64,000 nt of DNA from Egibacter rhizosphaerae (lineage in GTDB: Bacteria > Actinomycetota > Nitriliruptoria > Euzebyales > Egibacteraceae): positions 3,596,001 through 3,660,000 of the forward strand of contig NZ_CP036402.1 of assembly GCF_004322855.1 (NCBI RefSeq), in the 5' to 3' direction. A model generated the notes under the pieces. It was not told where the DNA came from. It did not search any database and saw only the letters and a program-made list of their open reading frames with translations. The position numbers were made by a program, and so were the translations under genes. Positions 40,356 through 47,962 of this stretch are shown here, in pieces. The stretch's first letter is position 1. Every line of letters starts with the position of its first letter.

Positions 40356-40841
40356 TCATGCCGAGGAGGTGAAGCCGGCGCGAGCGAGTACTTCATCGGC
40401 TGTAGTGCCGAGCTCCTCGAGCAGCTGTGGAGTCCTGCCGGTATCAGCGCTGACGATGGCTGTAAGGAGGTGCCTGTTGGAGATGCGTCGAGCACCTTCT
40501 GCGGAAGCGAGCCCGAGGGTGCGTTCCAGCGCGAGCTTTGCCGACGGAGCGAACCGGGTGGTTCGACCACGTCGCAGTCGGGACGTTGGCGACGGGAGGG
40601 GTCGATGTGTGTCGACGCCGACGGCGGAGAGGGCGGACTGAAACTCGCGGTCTCGTGCGGAGCGAATCGCCTCGGAGGTGATGCCGGCGTCGACCAGCGA
40701 CTGTCCCACGGGTTCGCGGGCAGGGTCGACGATGGCTGTGAGGAGATGTTCGGCTTGTACGACGGATGCATGCTCCCCTTCGGCGATCTCCGCAGCTCGG
40801 CGGACCGCTTCTCGGGTCTCTCGGGCGAACCGTTCGAACAA
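40356..40841 (-). CDS. Stand-alone Clp N-terminal (Clp_N) domain protein
   Basis: A 161-residue protein made of two Clp_N repeats and nothing else: repeat 1 MFERFARETREAVRRAAEIAEGEHASVVQAEHLLTAI, repeat 2 FAPSAKLALERTLGLASAEGARRISNRHLLTAI, each with the helix-H-LL-AI signature. In ClpA/B/C this domain binds substrates or adaptors; without the AAA+ motor it could act as adaptor or inhibitor of ClpC or as a sensor. It is co-oriented with, and 15 bp downstream of, a small HTH gene under a twin operator, a pairing seen in other actinobacteria. Start ATG 40841. Confidence 0.85.
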   Translation of the reverse strand: MFERFARETREAVRRAAEIAEGEHASVVQAEHLLTAIVDPAREPVGQSLVDAGITSEAIRSARDREFQSALSAVGVDTHRPLPSPTSRLRRGRTTRFAPSAKLALERTLGLASAEGARRISNRHLLTAIVSADTGRTPQLLEELGTTADEVLARAGFTSSA

Positions 40842-40856
40842 GGCTGTCTCCTCGTG

Positions 40857-41066
40857 TCAGTCCACAGGGCGGTTCCGATGGCCGTGCTTCTTCTGTACTG
40901 CTTGTCGGGTCACGTCGAGGGCTTCGGCAACACGAGCCCAGGGCCAGCCTTCGGCAAGGGCTCGTGCGACGTGCTCGGCCTCGAGGTCATCGGCAAGAAC
41001 GCGGAGGGCTTGGACGGCACGGAGTCCGTCGTTCGGGCTGAGGTCGTCCACTGCCATGGTGCTCAT
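40857..41066 (-). CDS. Small helix-turn-helix regulator paired with Clp_N protein
   Basis: A 69-residue protein. Residues 15-65 read GLRAVQALRVLADDLEAEHVARALAEGWPWARVAEALDVTRQAVQKKHGHR, a helix-turn-helix in which ARVAEALDVTRQAVQKKH is the recognition part. ATG 41066 lies 6 nt from a -10 box, TAAGGT on the minus strand, so the mRNA is probably leaderless. Two identical-arm palindromes cover its -35 and -10 boxes, making autoregulation likely, with the Clp_N protein a possible partner or effector. Confidence 0.78.
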   Translation of the reverse strand: MSTMAVDDLSPNDGLRAVQALRVLADDLEAEHVARALAEGWPWARVAEALDVTRQAVQKKHGHRNRPVD

Positions 41067-41069
41067 GTG

Positions 41070-41111
41070 GCAACCTTAGTTGCCTGCGGCGTCCTACGCA
41101 ACCTAAGTTGC
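41070..41111 (-). promoter_or_regulatory. Twin operators GCAACCTWAGTTGC over the HTH/Clp_N promoter
   Basis: Two near-identical palindromes, 41070-41083 and 41098-41111, both with arms GCAAC/GTTGC, are 28 bp apart. On the minus strand the -35 box TTGCGT (41096-41101) overlaps one and the -10 box TAAGGT (41073-41078) lies within the other, with an exact 17-bp spacer. A protein on these sites would shut the promoter. Confidence 0.75.
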
Positions 41112-41474
41112 CCTCGCGGTCAGGCGAGCGCATCGTTCGCCGCTTTTGAGCGCCGCCGGCAGGCACGAAGGCGGGCCCGTGAACGGGCCTGCGGCCTTTG
41201 AGCCCCAGCCCGGCGCCCGGCCGACCCCGCATGCTCCCGACCTGCGCACAACGATGACCAAACTCGACCGAGCGACTCGGGGCAGACCCCATCGCCGTCG
41301 TCGCGGTCGATGGGTGCGTCCTTGCGGTCGGTGGATCGAGGGTCGGTACACCCGAAAGGCCCTTGATCAGCCTCACGATCCCCTGCAACGCGGATCACAG
41401 ACAACACTTCAGGTTGATCGCACGGCAGTCGATGATCTCATGAAGCAGGAGTCCATCGGCGGAGGGGTCTGGCC
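41112..41474. other. 363-bp region without a gene
   Basis: Holds a short GC hairpin (GGCCCGT at 41174-41180, ACGGGCC at 41183-41189). No frame with a plausible start and protein-like composition was found. Confidence 0.4.
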
Positions 41475-41711
41475 TTGGGTAGCATCATCATGGCCCCACT
41501 CGGGCTCGTGGCCTACATCCATTTTCTCGTCACCATGCTCGCGACTGACTCCCTCGGCTGGGCCATCGCCGGGACCCTCGGCTTTCCGGTCGTGTCGGTC
41601 CTCTGGCCCGTAGTTGCGTTCTTCAGCGGTATGCTGGCCGGATTCTACGCTGTCCTCTTCTACGCAGCGATGGGCTTCGGCCTGTGGCTAAATGCCCAAA
41701 CGCACGGGTGA
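41475..41711 (+). CDS. Small membrane protein
   Basis: A 78-residue protein with two or three hydrophobic segments (LGLVAYIHFLVTML, GWAIAGTLGFPVVSVLWPVVAFF, GMLAGFYAVLFYAAMGFGLWL). The TTG at 41475 is preceded by GGAGGGG with a 7-nt spacer and is preferred; ATG 41490 would remove five residues. Function unknown. Confidence 0.6.
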   Translation: MGSIIMAPLGLVAYIHFLVTMLATDSLGWAIAGTLGFPVVSVLWPVVAFFSGMLAGFYAVLFYAAMGFGLWLNAQTHG

Positions 41712-41827
41712 GACTTCGACCTTTGGTCGGCTGCTCGCGGGCCGACACGCGCGGTATCTGGTCTTCCTAGAGAACCGACGTTCACCGCTCAAATGCGGCA
41801 CATTCGAGCGGAAGGGGAGGGAGCATA

Positions 41828-42543
41828 GTGTTTGGATCGAACAAGGAACGGTGGGACGGGATCGAGAGGGAACTTACGGCGCTGCGCGACCAGGTTTCTC
41901 GCCACGAAGACCGACTCGACGGCCACGAGGTCCGGCTTGGCGCACTCGAGACGGTCCACAGTGCGCTCGACGAGTTCAGTGGCTACAGGGACATGACCCG
42001 CGACGAACTGCTGCGAATCCAAGGCGTGCTGGACGTCCACGAGCAGACGCTGGAGTCGCTGATCGAATGGGCCACGACCGAGGACTACCGGGAGAGGGTC
42101 AAGCAGCTCCGTTACCGCTTCCGCCACCATCAGACGCAGCCGGAACGCACTGGCGGCGCTGGATGGTTGACCGTACCCCCCGGCGGTCCGAACTGCTGCG
42201 TGAAGCGCAGGACTTGGCTGTGGACAGCAGAACCAAGCTTGGCTTCGAGGTCCATGAGGCAGCCGACGAGATGCAGCCGCTCCAGAAGCCGACCCGGCGG
42301 CCCTGGCTCGAGGACGTGGTGCTCGACCTGCTCGCGGACCAGGACGACCGATGCGCGCTGTGCGACGGCACACTCGAACTCGATGAGCACGAGGTCGATC
42401 ACATCGTCCCGTTCGTCTACGGCGGCGGCAACGAGCAGGCGAACATCCAGTTGGTGCATCCGCGCTGCAATCGCAGCAAGGGCGCAGACATCCCCCCCGA
42501 GGCCCTGCTACGGCACCTCGAGGACCTGCACATGAACCGCTGA
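41828..42543 (+). pseudogene. Coiled-coil/HNH endonuclease gene split by a frame break
   Basis: From the start at 41828 the frame encodes a natural-looking coiled coil: ERWDGIERELTALRDQVSRHEDRLDGHEVRLGALE-type heptads, then DELLRIQGVLDVHEQTLESLIEWATTEDYRERVKQLRYR. After about 42180 this frame is a shadow, while another frame encodes an HNH nuclease domain. One additional C in the C6 run at 42176-42181 would join both halves into a protein of about 238 residues. It may be a genuine pseudogene, a sequencing error, or a shifty site. The HNH part is also listed separately. Confidence 0.6.
42163..42543 (+). CDS. HNH endonuclease domain (C-terminal half of split gene)
   Basis: From ATG 42163 a 126-residue frame encodes RSELLREAQDLAVDSRTKLGFEVHEA, then RPWLEDVVLDLLADQDDRCALCDG with the first zinc-binding CxxC, LELDEHEVDHIVPFVYGGGNEQANIQLVHPRCNRSKG, the complete HNH motif (DH, N and the second metal-site cysteine in HPRCN). 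HNH proteins cut DNA in homing, restriction and phage contexts. The ATG has only a weak ribosome-binding site, so the true product probably includes the upstream coiled coil. Confidence 0.7.
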   Translation: MVDRTPRRSELLREAQDLAVDSRTKLGFEVHEAADEMQPLQKPTRRPWLEDVVLDLLADQDDRCALCDGTLELDEHEVDHIVPFVYGGGNEQANIQLVHPRCNRSKGADIPPEALLRHLEDLHMNR

Positions 42544-42815
42544 CCACCCGGCCAGAATCATGAGCAGGGTCACAAGCACGCCTGCAGCAGCAGCCGGGGA
42601 ACAACCGCGCTCTGCCTCCACCTGACCCAGCCTTCCGATAGCGGCTGATGTAGCTCATCGGATCTGTGAGGCGGGCTCTCAGAATACGTGCTCGATAGGC
42701 CGCAAGGCGTCGGGAAGCGGGCTATTCAGCCTGCTGACCGGCCAGTTCCCCGATAAGGCCGCTTCTGTCGAAGTGATTTGCAGCGCGATGGTGCGCGAAG
42801 GCTGGGCTCGGGGCC

Positions 42816-43166
42816 GTGCTGTTCGTCGCCCCCGAGGCCTCGGATGCGTGGTGGCCGTGGGATCTCACGGCGTTGACCGGGCGGGCCGTAGGCGCCTGGT
42901 TGACCGGCATCGGTACCGCCGCCGCGCACGCGGCGCTCGAGAACGACTGGCGCCGTGTCGAGATCTTGCTGCACACCTACTGGATCTTCGCAGCGCTCCA
43001 GTTCGTCGCGATCGGCCGGTACGCCGACGCCCTCGCCTGGAACGGTGCCGAGGCGTGGCTCTATGCCGCGTTCATGGCGAGCGCCCTGGGGGTGGGCGCA
43101 TACGGCTGGCGAGTCGCTCGCCGTGTCGTCGCGGAGGAGGCAACGCCCAGTCGTGGCGGCTCGTGA
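42816..43166 (+). pseudogene. C-terminal remnant of a multi-pass membrane protein
   Basis: About 116 codons starting LFVAPEASDAWWPWDLTALTGRAVGAW, then RRVEILLHTYWIFAALQFVAIGRY and LYAAFMASALGVGAYGWRVARRV, typical of the last two or three helices of a larger protein. The homology-like frame begins abruptly (AGLGAVLFVAP) with no start codon or ribosome-binding site other than an internal GTG at 42816. The 272 bp before it show no gene. Probably a 5'-deleted gene. Confidence 0.55.
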
Positions 43167-43409
43167 GGACCGTGACTGACCAGATGCGGTCGTGACCTTG
43201 CCGGTTGAGATGGTCACCGAGGATGTCGTCGTCAAACCCGCGGGTCATCCCTCCTCGGCGGGGAAGAGGCGGTCGGGTAGCTCCCTGCGCGACGAGGCCG
43301 TCGGCCCGCAGTCGCGGGGTCACCTCCTGGGGCCAGGCGAGCTCCACCACTCCGTCGCCGGGGTGCTCGCGCGGCACGACGTCGGGCTCGACCTCGGGAC
43401 GGTGGGACG

Positions 43410-43733
43410 GTGCCTGTCGGCGAGCTCGCGGCCGAGCTGGGCTGGAGCGGACGCCACCTCACCCGGCGGTTCCGCCAACACGTGGGCCTGCCACCCAAGC
43501 GTTTCGCCCGGCTGGTCCGGTTCCGTCGAGCCCTCGCGCTGCTCGAGCAGGCCGACGGGCCCAGCCCGGCGGAGGTGGCTCTCCTCGCCGGCTACTACGA
43601 CCAAGCGCACCTCGCCAACGAGGTGCGCGCGATGGGCGGGCGCACGCCGGCTGAGATCCGCGGGAGCGTGACGATCGATCCCTCCCCGGAGGAGGTCGCA
43701 TTCGTCCAAGACCCCAAGCAGGGCGGTTCGTAG
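43410..43733 (+). pseudogene. AraC-family regulator, 5'-truncated and frameshifted by an 8-bp duplication
   Basis: The 107-residue frame is an AraC/XylS DNA-binding domain: VGELAAELGWSGRHLTRRFRQHVGLPPKRFARLVRFRRAL, then AEVALLAGYYDQAHLANEVRAMGGRTPAE. Just upstream, another frame reads GVLARHDVGLDLGTV. The two are separated by a perfect 8-bp tandem duplication, GGGACGGT at 43396-43403 and 43404-43411; deleting one copy gives a continuous LDLGTVPVGELAAELG. No full-length sensor domain is visible further upstream. The VOC gene follows 55 bp later; AraC and VOC genes often pair. Confidence 0.7.
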
Positions 43734-43788
43734 CGTCGGCAGCGAGCCGGAACGCCCGACGTTCCCGGCCGGACAGAGAGGAGGCAGC

Positions 43789-44196
43789 ATGACCTCGGCA
43801 GTGATCCCGACGCTGCGCTACCACGACGCACCGAAGGCGATCGATTGGTTGGTCGAGGCCTTCGGCTTCGAGCGCCAGTTCGTCGTCGAAGGAGCAGGCG
43901 GCCGCATCGACCACGCGCAACTGACCTTCGGCGACGGGATGCTGATGTGCGGCAGCCACGACGACGGCGGCGACTACGGCGACTTCGTCAGCACGGTGCG
44001 GCTGACCGGGGCGCCCACCGGCGGCTTCTACGTGCGGGTCGACGACGTCAATGCGCACGCCGAGCGTGCCCAGCAGGCCGGCGCCGAGATCGTCCAGCCA
44101 CCCGAGGACCAGGACTACGGCGGTCGCCGGTACACCTGCCGCGATATCGAGGGCAATGTGTGGACGTTCGGAGACTACGACCCGTGGGCCACCTGA
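43789..44196 (+). CDS. VOC (glyoxalase/bleomycin-resistance) family protein
   Basis: A 135-residue protein with the beta-alpha-beta-beta-beta repeats of the VOC fold: VIPTLRYHDAPKAIDWLVEAFGFERQF, then GGFYVRVDDVNAHAERAQQAGAEIVQPPEDQDYGGRRYTCRDIEGNVWTFGDY. The second half carries the usual D-EGN-W-F motif. ATG 43789 has a perfect GAGGAGG upstream. Its substrate is unknown; single-domain members of this type are annotated as glyoxalases or resistance proteins without proof. Confidence 0.88.
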   Translation: MTSAVIPTLRYHDAPKAIDWLVEAFGFERQFVVEGAGGRIDHAQLTFGDGMLMCGSHDDGGDYGDFVSTVRLTGAPTGGFYVRVDDVNAHAERAQQAGAEIVQPPEDQDYGGRRYTCRDIEGNVWTFGDYDPWAT

Positions 44197-44270
44197 CCGC
44201 GCTCTGGTCGCCGTCGGCCGCACGTCGCCGTCGCCCCACAGCCTCGGCGTGACGCTCCGGGCGCCGAGGC

Positions 44271-45194
44271 TCAGCCAAGGACGGCGTACGCGCGAACGGG
44301 GAAGGTCCCCATGCCGCGGATCGGTGCCGGAACGGCGCTGAACCGGAACCCCTCAACGGGCAACCGCTCGAGGTTGGTGAGGTGCTCGCAGACGGGGATG
44401 CCGGCGCCGAGCAGCGCGGTGTGCACAGGGCGCTGGCCGTCCGAGGTGTCGTCGATGTTGAGCGCGTCGATTCCGACGAGCCGAGCGCGCTGGTCGACGA
44501 GGTGGTCGGCTGCCCCTCCGGTCAGGAAGGGATGGGTTCCATCGGCGTAGTGGCCGGTCCCCCAGTGACGGGCCCAGCCAGTGTGGAGCAGCACCGCTCG
44601 GTCGGTGACGTCGTACGGCAGGAGGTGCGCCCGGGTGATGGCGCGGCCGGTGCTGCCGGTCACATCGATGCGCACCGCGTCGAGGTCGGCGAGACCGTCG
44701 AGCGGGAGCGCGGCCAAGTCCGTGCCGTCGGCATACCGGTGGAACGGGCTGTCGACGTAGGTGCCGGTATTGCCGCACAGCGTGATCGAGCCGATCTGGA
44801 ACTCGGTCCCCGGTGCGTACCGATCGCGACTCTGTTCGCGGGTCAGCACCTCGCCGATGGTCGGGGTCGGTAGCCCCGGGTAGGTCTCGGTACCGTCCGC
44901 GATGGGATGGCTGAGGTCGATGCGCGCCCGTCCGTCGGCGCCCTCGCCACGAGGGTCGGCACGAGCGCTGCGCTTGTGGCGCTCCCGCAGGATCTCCTTG
45001 TTGAGGATGCGCACCTCACCGACCATCAACAGGCGCAGGTCGCGGACGATGTGCTCGGCGAGCTCCCGGTCGCTGATGTCATCGCTGTCGATGTCGAGGC
45101 GGAAGTCCTGGCCCTGGATGCCCCCGCCGTTGGTGAAGTCGATCTCGAAGTCGAACCGCACCCGGCGGTCCGTCGCCTCGGGATGGGTGGCCAC
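44271..45194 (-). CDS. Cyclase-family (KynB-like) metal-dependent hydrolase with N-terminal extension
   Basis: A 307-residue protein. Residues 1-85 are an unusual extension rich in Asp (DFEIDFTNGGGIQGQDFRLDID). The C-terminal 220 residues are a cyclase domain: IDLSHPIADGTETYPGLP, CGNTGTYVDSPFHRY (variant of the metal motif HxGTHxDxPxH, with Asn and Tyr where His is common), LLHTGWARHWG, FLTGGAADHLVD, LVGIDALNIDD and GIPVCEHLTNLERLP. Relatives include kynurenine formamidases; the changed metal residues make the exact activity uncertain. GTG 45194 is fixed by AAAGGAGGTC 6 nt upstream. It is divergent from the MOSC gene. Confidence 0.82.
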   Translation of the reverse strand: MATHPEATDRRVRFDFEIDFTNGGGIQGQDFRLDIDSDDISDRELAEHIVRDLRLLMVGEVRILNKEILRERHKRSARADPRGEGADGRARIDLSHPIADGTETYPGLPTPTIGEVLTREQSRDRYAPGTEFQIGSITLCGNTGTYVDSPFHRYADGTDLAALPLDGLADLDAVRIDVTGSTGRAITRAHLLPYDVTDRAVLLHTGWARHWGTGHYADGTHPFLTGGAADHLVDQRARLVGIDALNIDDTSDGQRPVHTALLGAGIPVCEHLTNLERLPVEGFRFSAVPAPIRGMGTFPVRAYAVLG

Positions 45195-45234
45195 GCCTGA
45201 CCTCCTTTGGAGAACCCTCATGCCCGCCCACCGG

Positions 45235-45334
45235 CGCACGCGGGCCCGGCCGAAGGGGACGCGTAGCTCACGATACCCGGGACGGGAGCAGCCCCGTTCC
45301 CGTCCCAGACGGGAGGGTCGCGCGCGTGCTGAGC
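45235..45334. repeat. Dispersed direct repeat, copy 1
   Basis: Strong similarity to 47865-47962: the first 62 bp (45235-45296) match with few changes, sharing CGCACGCGG, CCCGGCCGA, CTCACGATACCCGGGAC and GGAGCAGCCCCG; the last 35 bp are looser. It lies between the divergent cyclase and MOSC genes. Confidence 0.75.
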
Positions 45335-45359
45335 ACTACGATTCGCAGAGGAGGATCGG

Positions 45360-46169
45360 GTGCGAGCGAATGGAGACACGATGGCGGCCGTCGCGCGGCT
45401 CTCCACTGCCGCGGTGAAGGGCACCGCGCTCACCCATCCCGACGCCGTCGAGCTGACCGCCGGCGGGGCTCGCGGCGACCGTGTCGTCCATCTCATCGAC
45501 GAGCGTGGTCGGTTGGTCAACGGCAAGCAGGCGCCCCCGCTCGCGACGGTGCACAGCCGCCTCGACGGAGACGAGCTGACCCTCGAGCTGCCCGAGGGCG
45601 ACGTCGTGACCGGTCCGCTGGCGCTCGCCGAGCAGGTGACGACCAGCTTCTACGGCCGTCCCGTGCCCGGCCGGATCGTCGCCGGCTCCTTCGCCGATGC
45701 GTTGAGCGAGGTCGCCGGCCGGGCAGTGCGGCTGGTGCGGCCCGCCTACGAGGTCGCCGCGGTCGACGCTGCCCCGGTGTCGCTGGTCTCTCGTGCGACG
45801 CTCGCGGCCTTCCGAGTCGCCAGCGATGGTCCCGAGGTCCACTGGGCCGACCGGTTCCGCATCCTCGTCGAGATCGACGGCGTCGATGGCCGCGAGGAGG
45901 AGACGTGGCAGGGCGAGCACATCGCCGTCGGGGAGGCCGTGATCGAGATCGACGCGCCGATCCCGCGCTGCTCGGTCACCACCGTCGATCCTGCCCGCGG
46001 CGTGTCGGACTTCGACACGCTCGCTCGGTTGCGGGACTGGCGCGATGACGGGGAGGTCACCCTCGGGATGTGGGGGTCCGTGGTACGGCCGGGCCGCGTG
46101 ACGTGCGGCGACACCGTGTCCATCGCATCCTCGCCCAGCGACGCTACCTCGGATCGTGGTCGGCGGTGA
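45360..46169 (+). CDS. MOSC-domain protein
   Basis: A 269-residue protein. The N-terminal part (VARLSTAAVKGTALTHPDAVELTAGGARGDRVVHLIDERGRLV) is the MOSC beta-barrel domain and the C-terminal part the MOSC domain proper, ending IDAPIPRCSVTTVDPARG with the conserved Cys of the molybdenum-cofactor-sulfurase C-terminal family. MOSC proteins move sulfur or bind molybdenum cofactor in reductive or detoxifying enzymes. GTG 45360 is chosen because AGAGGAGG lies 6 nt upstream; ATG 45381 would shorten it by seven residues. Confidence 0.85.
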   Translation: MRANGDTMAAVARLSTAAVKGTALTHPDAVELTAGGARGDRVVHLIDERGRLVNGKQAPPLATVHSRLDGDELTLELPEGDVVTGPLALAEQVTTSFYGRPVPGRIVAGSFADALSEVAGRAVRLVRPAYEVAAVDAAPVSLVSRATLAAFRVASDGPEVHWADRFRILVEIDGVDGREEETWQGEHIAVGEAVIEIDAPIPRCSVTTVDPARGVSDFDTLARLRDWRDDGEVTLGMWGSVVRPGRVTCGDTVSIASSPSDATSDRGRR

Positions 46170-46316
46170 GCGAGGCGGGTCATGGCCCGAGCAGAGCCGC
46201 TGGGATGACGGCGATGCCATCGCCGCGACGGTAGGTACGCTTCCGAGTGGTTATCACCGCGGGGTCGGGCAGTGATGCTGGTTCCCCCACCGTCGCCGTT
46301 GTGCTACGATCGTCGC

Positions 46317-46565
46317 ATGGTGGATGTTGCCTCGCGCGAGCTGCGCAATCAGACGCGTGAGCTCCTCGCCCGAGTCGAGGCGGGCGAGGAGGTGCGGATC
46401 ACCGTGGCCGGCCGGCCGGTCGCCGAGCTGCGACCTCTCGGCGACCGGCCGCGGTGGGTGTCCCGCTCGGAGTTCGTAGCGTGGCTCGGGCGTCAGGCTG
46501 ACCCTGCGCTGGCCGAGGATCTGACCGACCTGGCGCCGGACACGACCGACGAGTTGGAGTGGTGA
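46317..46565 (+). CDS. vapB: Phd/YefM-type antitoxin, partner of VapC
   Basis: An 82-residue antitoxin: MVDVASRELRNQTRELLARVEAGEEVRITVAGRPVAELRP is the Phd/YefM DNA-binding region; the acidic C-terminus (ALAEDLTDLAPDTTDELEW) would wrap the toxin. A TACGAT box (46304-46309) ends 7 nt before the ATG, suggesting a leaderless transcript under autoregulation by the complex. The stop overlaps the toxin GTG. Confidence 0.85.
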   Translation: MVDVASRELRNQTRELLARVEAGEEVRITVAGRPVAELRPLGDRPRWVSRSEFVAWLGRQADPALAEDLTDLAPDTTDELEW

Positions 46566-46951
46566 CCCGCGGGCTCGCACACACCAGCCTGTTCGTCGCC
46601 CGCGAGCATGGCCGGTCGCTGGAGGTCGAGCGGCTTCCCGAGGAGTTGGCCGTATCGGTGATCACGATCGGTGAGTTGCGTGCTGGGGTACTGGCGGCGC
46701 ACGACGTGGCAACCCGCGACCGGCGGCTGGCCACGCTGGCACAGGCATCACGGCTCGACCCGCTGACTGTTGATCGGGCGGTGGCCGACGTGTGGGCGAG
46801 GCTGCGGGTGGAGCTGCGCGACGCGGGCCAGCGGATGCCGGTCAATGACGCGTGGATCGCCGCGACGGCCCTCGCCTGGGAGGTTCCGGTGGTCACCCGG
46901 GACGACGACTTCGACGTGACGGTTACCGGGCTCGACACGATCCGCGTGTGA
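46562..46951 (+). CDS. vapC: VapC-type PIN-domain toxin with first catalytic Asp changed to His
   Basis: A 129-residue PIN domain starting at a GTG that overlaps the antitoxin stop. Family order is visible: LAHTSLFVAREHGR, VSVITIGELRAGVL (motif II Glu), MPVNDAWIAATAL (Asp) and VVTRDDDFD. The first motif in this family is normally DTS; here codon 7 is CAC (His, 46580-46582), one base from GAC. That aspartate coordinates the catalytic magnesium, so ribonuclease activity is probably reduced or lost while antitoxin binding may remain. Confidence 0.85.
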   Translation: MTRGLAHTSLFVAREHGRSLEVERLPEELAVSVITIGELRAGVLAAHDVATRDRRLATLAQASRLDPLTVDRAVADVWARLRVELRDAGQRMPVNDAWIAATALAWEVPVVTRDDDFDVTVTGLDTIRV

Positions 46952-47089
46952 CCCGGCGCCGTCGTCGGTGACAACGAACACGCCGGCCACGGTCGGCTTC
47001 CTTTCGCGCATCGGGTGAGATGCTGGCCATCTCGACCAGCCGCGGACCGCCGACGAGCTGCTGGCGCACGCCAACACGCGGTTCGTACG

Positions 47090-47761
47090 CTACTGGCCGG
47101 CGATGGCTGAGTTCACGATCTCGGCGAGTCCATCGGGGCACGACACGTGCGGGCAGTGGCCAGTGTCGACCTCGATCGGTTCGACACCGAGGCGGTCCCG
47201 AGCGGCGCGGCGCAGCCAGTCGGGACGGATCGTGCGGTCCTGGCTGGCGACGAGCACGGTCGAAGCACGAACGTCCTCGCCACGATGCATGGCCACTTCG
47301 GCGGCAGCCCCGGGATGCCAGAGGCGTTGCCTGGGCAACGCCCACTGAAAGGTCTCGTCGTCACAGTCGTGGTAGAGGAAGAAGGCAGCCGCTTCGGGAT
47401 CGGAGGTCGGATCGACACCAAGCCAGTCGGCGTTGAAGACGGCGGTGAGGTCCTCGTCGACGAGGCTCATGCCATCGGCCGGAATGTAGGCGGCCAGCCA
47501 CACGAGGTGGGCCGCGTCGAGTGCGTGCCCGACGGCCTCGAGGATCAGCCCAGCTCCCGAATGACCCAGCACGACCGGCCGGTCCACCTCGTCCAAGTGC
47601 TCGGCCAGAAACGCTGCGTGCTCGTCCGCGCGCCACTCCGGACGGTCGACCGGCAGGTCGACGCCGTGGACCGTCCATCCTCGGTTGGAGAGCGCGGCGG
47701 CGAACGGCGCGTAGCTCGCTTGCCCCGCCGTCGTCCCGTGCAGCAGAACGATGTCGTTCAT
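47090..47761 (-). CDS. Alpha/beta hydrolase
   Basis: A 223-residue alpha/beta hydrolase: IVLLHGTTAGQASYAPFAAALSNRG with the oxyanion-hole region, the nucleophile in LGHSGAGL, acid in VASQDRTI and histidine in TGHCPHVSCPDGLAEI, a full Ser-Asp-His triad. The sequence around HLVWLAAYIPADGMSL resembles hydroxynitrile-lyase/esterase-like members. ATG 47761 is preferred over 47773. Substrate unknown. Confidence 0.85.
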   Translation of the reverse strand: MNDIVLLHGTTAGQASYAPFAAALSNRGWTVHGVDLPVDRPEWRADEHAAFLAEHLDEVDRPVVLGHSGAGLILEAVGHALDAAHLVWLAAYIPADGMSLVDEDLTAVFNADWLGVDPTSDPEAAAFFLYHDCDDETFQWALPRQRLWHPGAAAEVAMHRGEDVRASTVLVASQDRTIRPDWLRRAARDRLGVEPIEVDTGHCPHVSCPDGLAEIVNSAIAGQ

Positions 47762-47864
47762 GACGCCAGTCAAGCACGCCTGTTCGATCCTGTGCTCGCC
47801 GGGCTCTTCGTCCGTGGCGCGTCGACCGTCGGGAAGTCACGACGCGGTTCTGTTGGCCCGACCG

Positions 47865-47962
47865 CGCACGCGGACCCGGCCGAGGGACGTGAACCTCACG
47901 ATACCCGGGACAGGAGCAGCCCCGCTGCCGGCCTTGACGGGACGGTTGGGCGCGTGGTGAGC
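47865..47962. repeat. Dispersed direct repeat, copy 2, reaching into the GGDEF-EAL gene
   Basis: Partner of 45235-45334, same orientation, 2.6 kb away. The stop (47896-47898) and about the last 21 codons of the GGDEF-EAL gene lie inside it. Between the copies lie MOSC, VapBC and the hydrolase. Confidence 0.75.
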
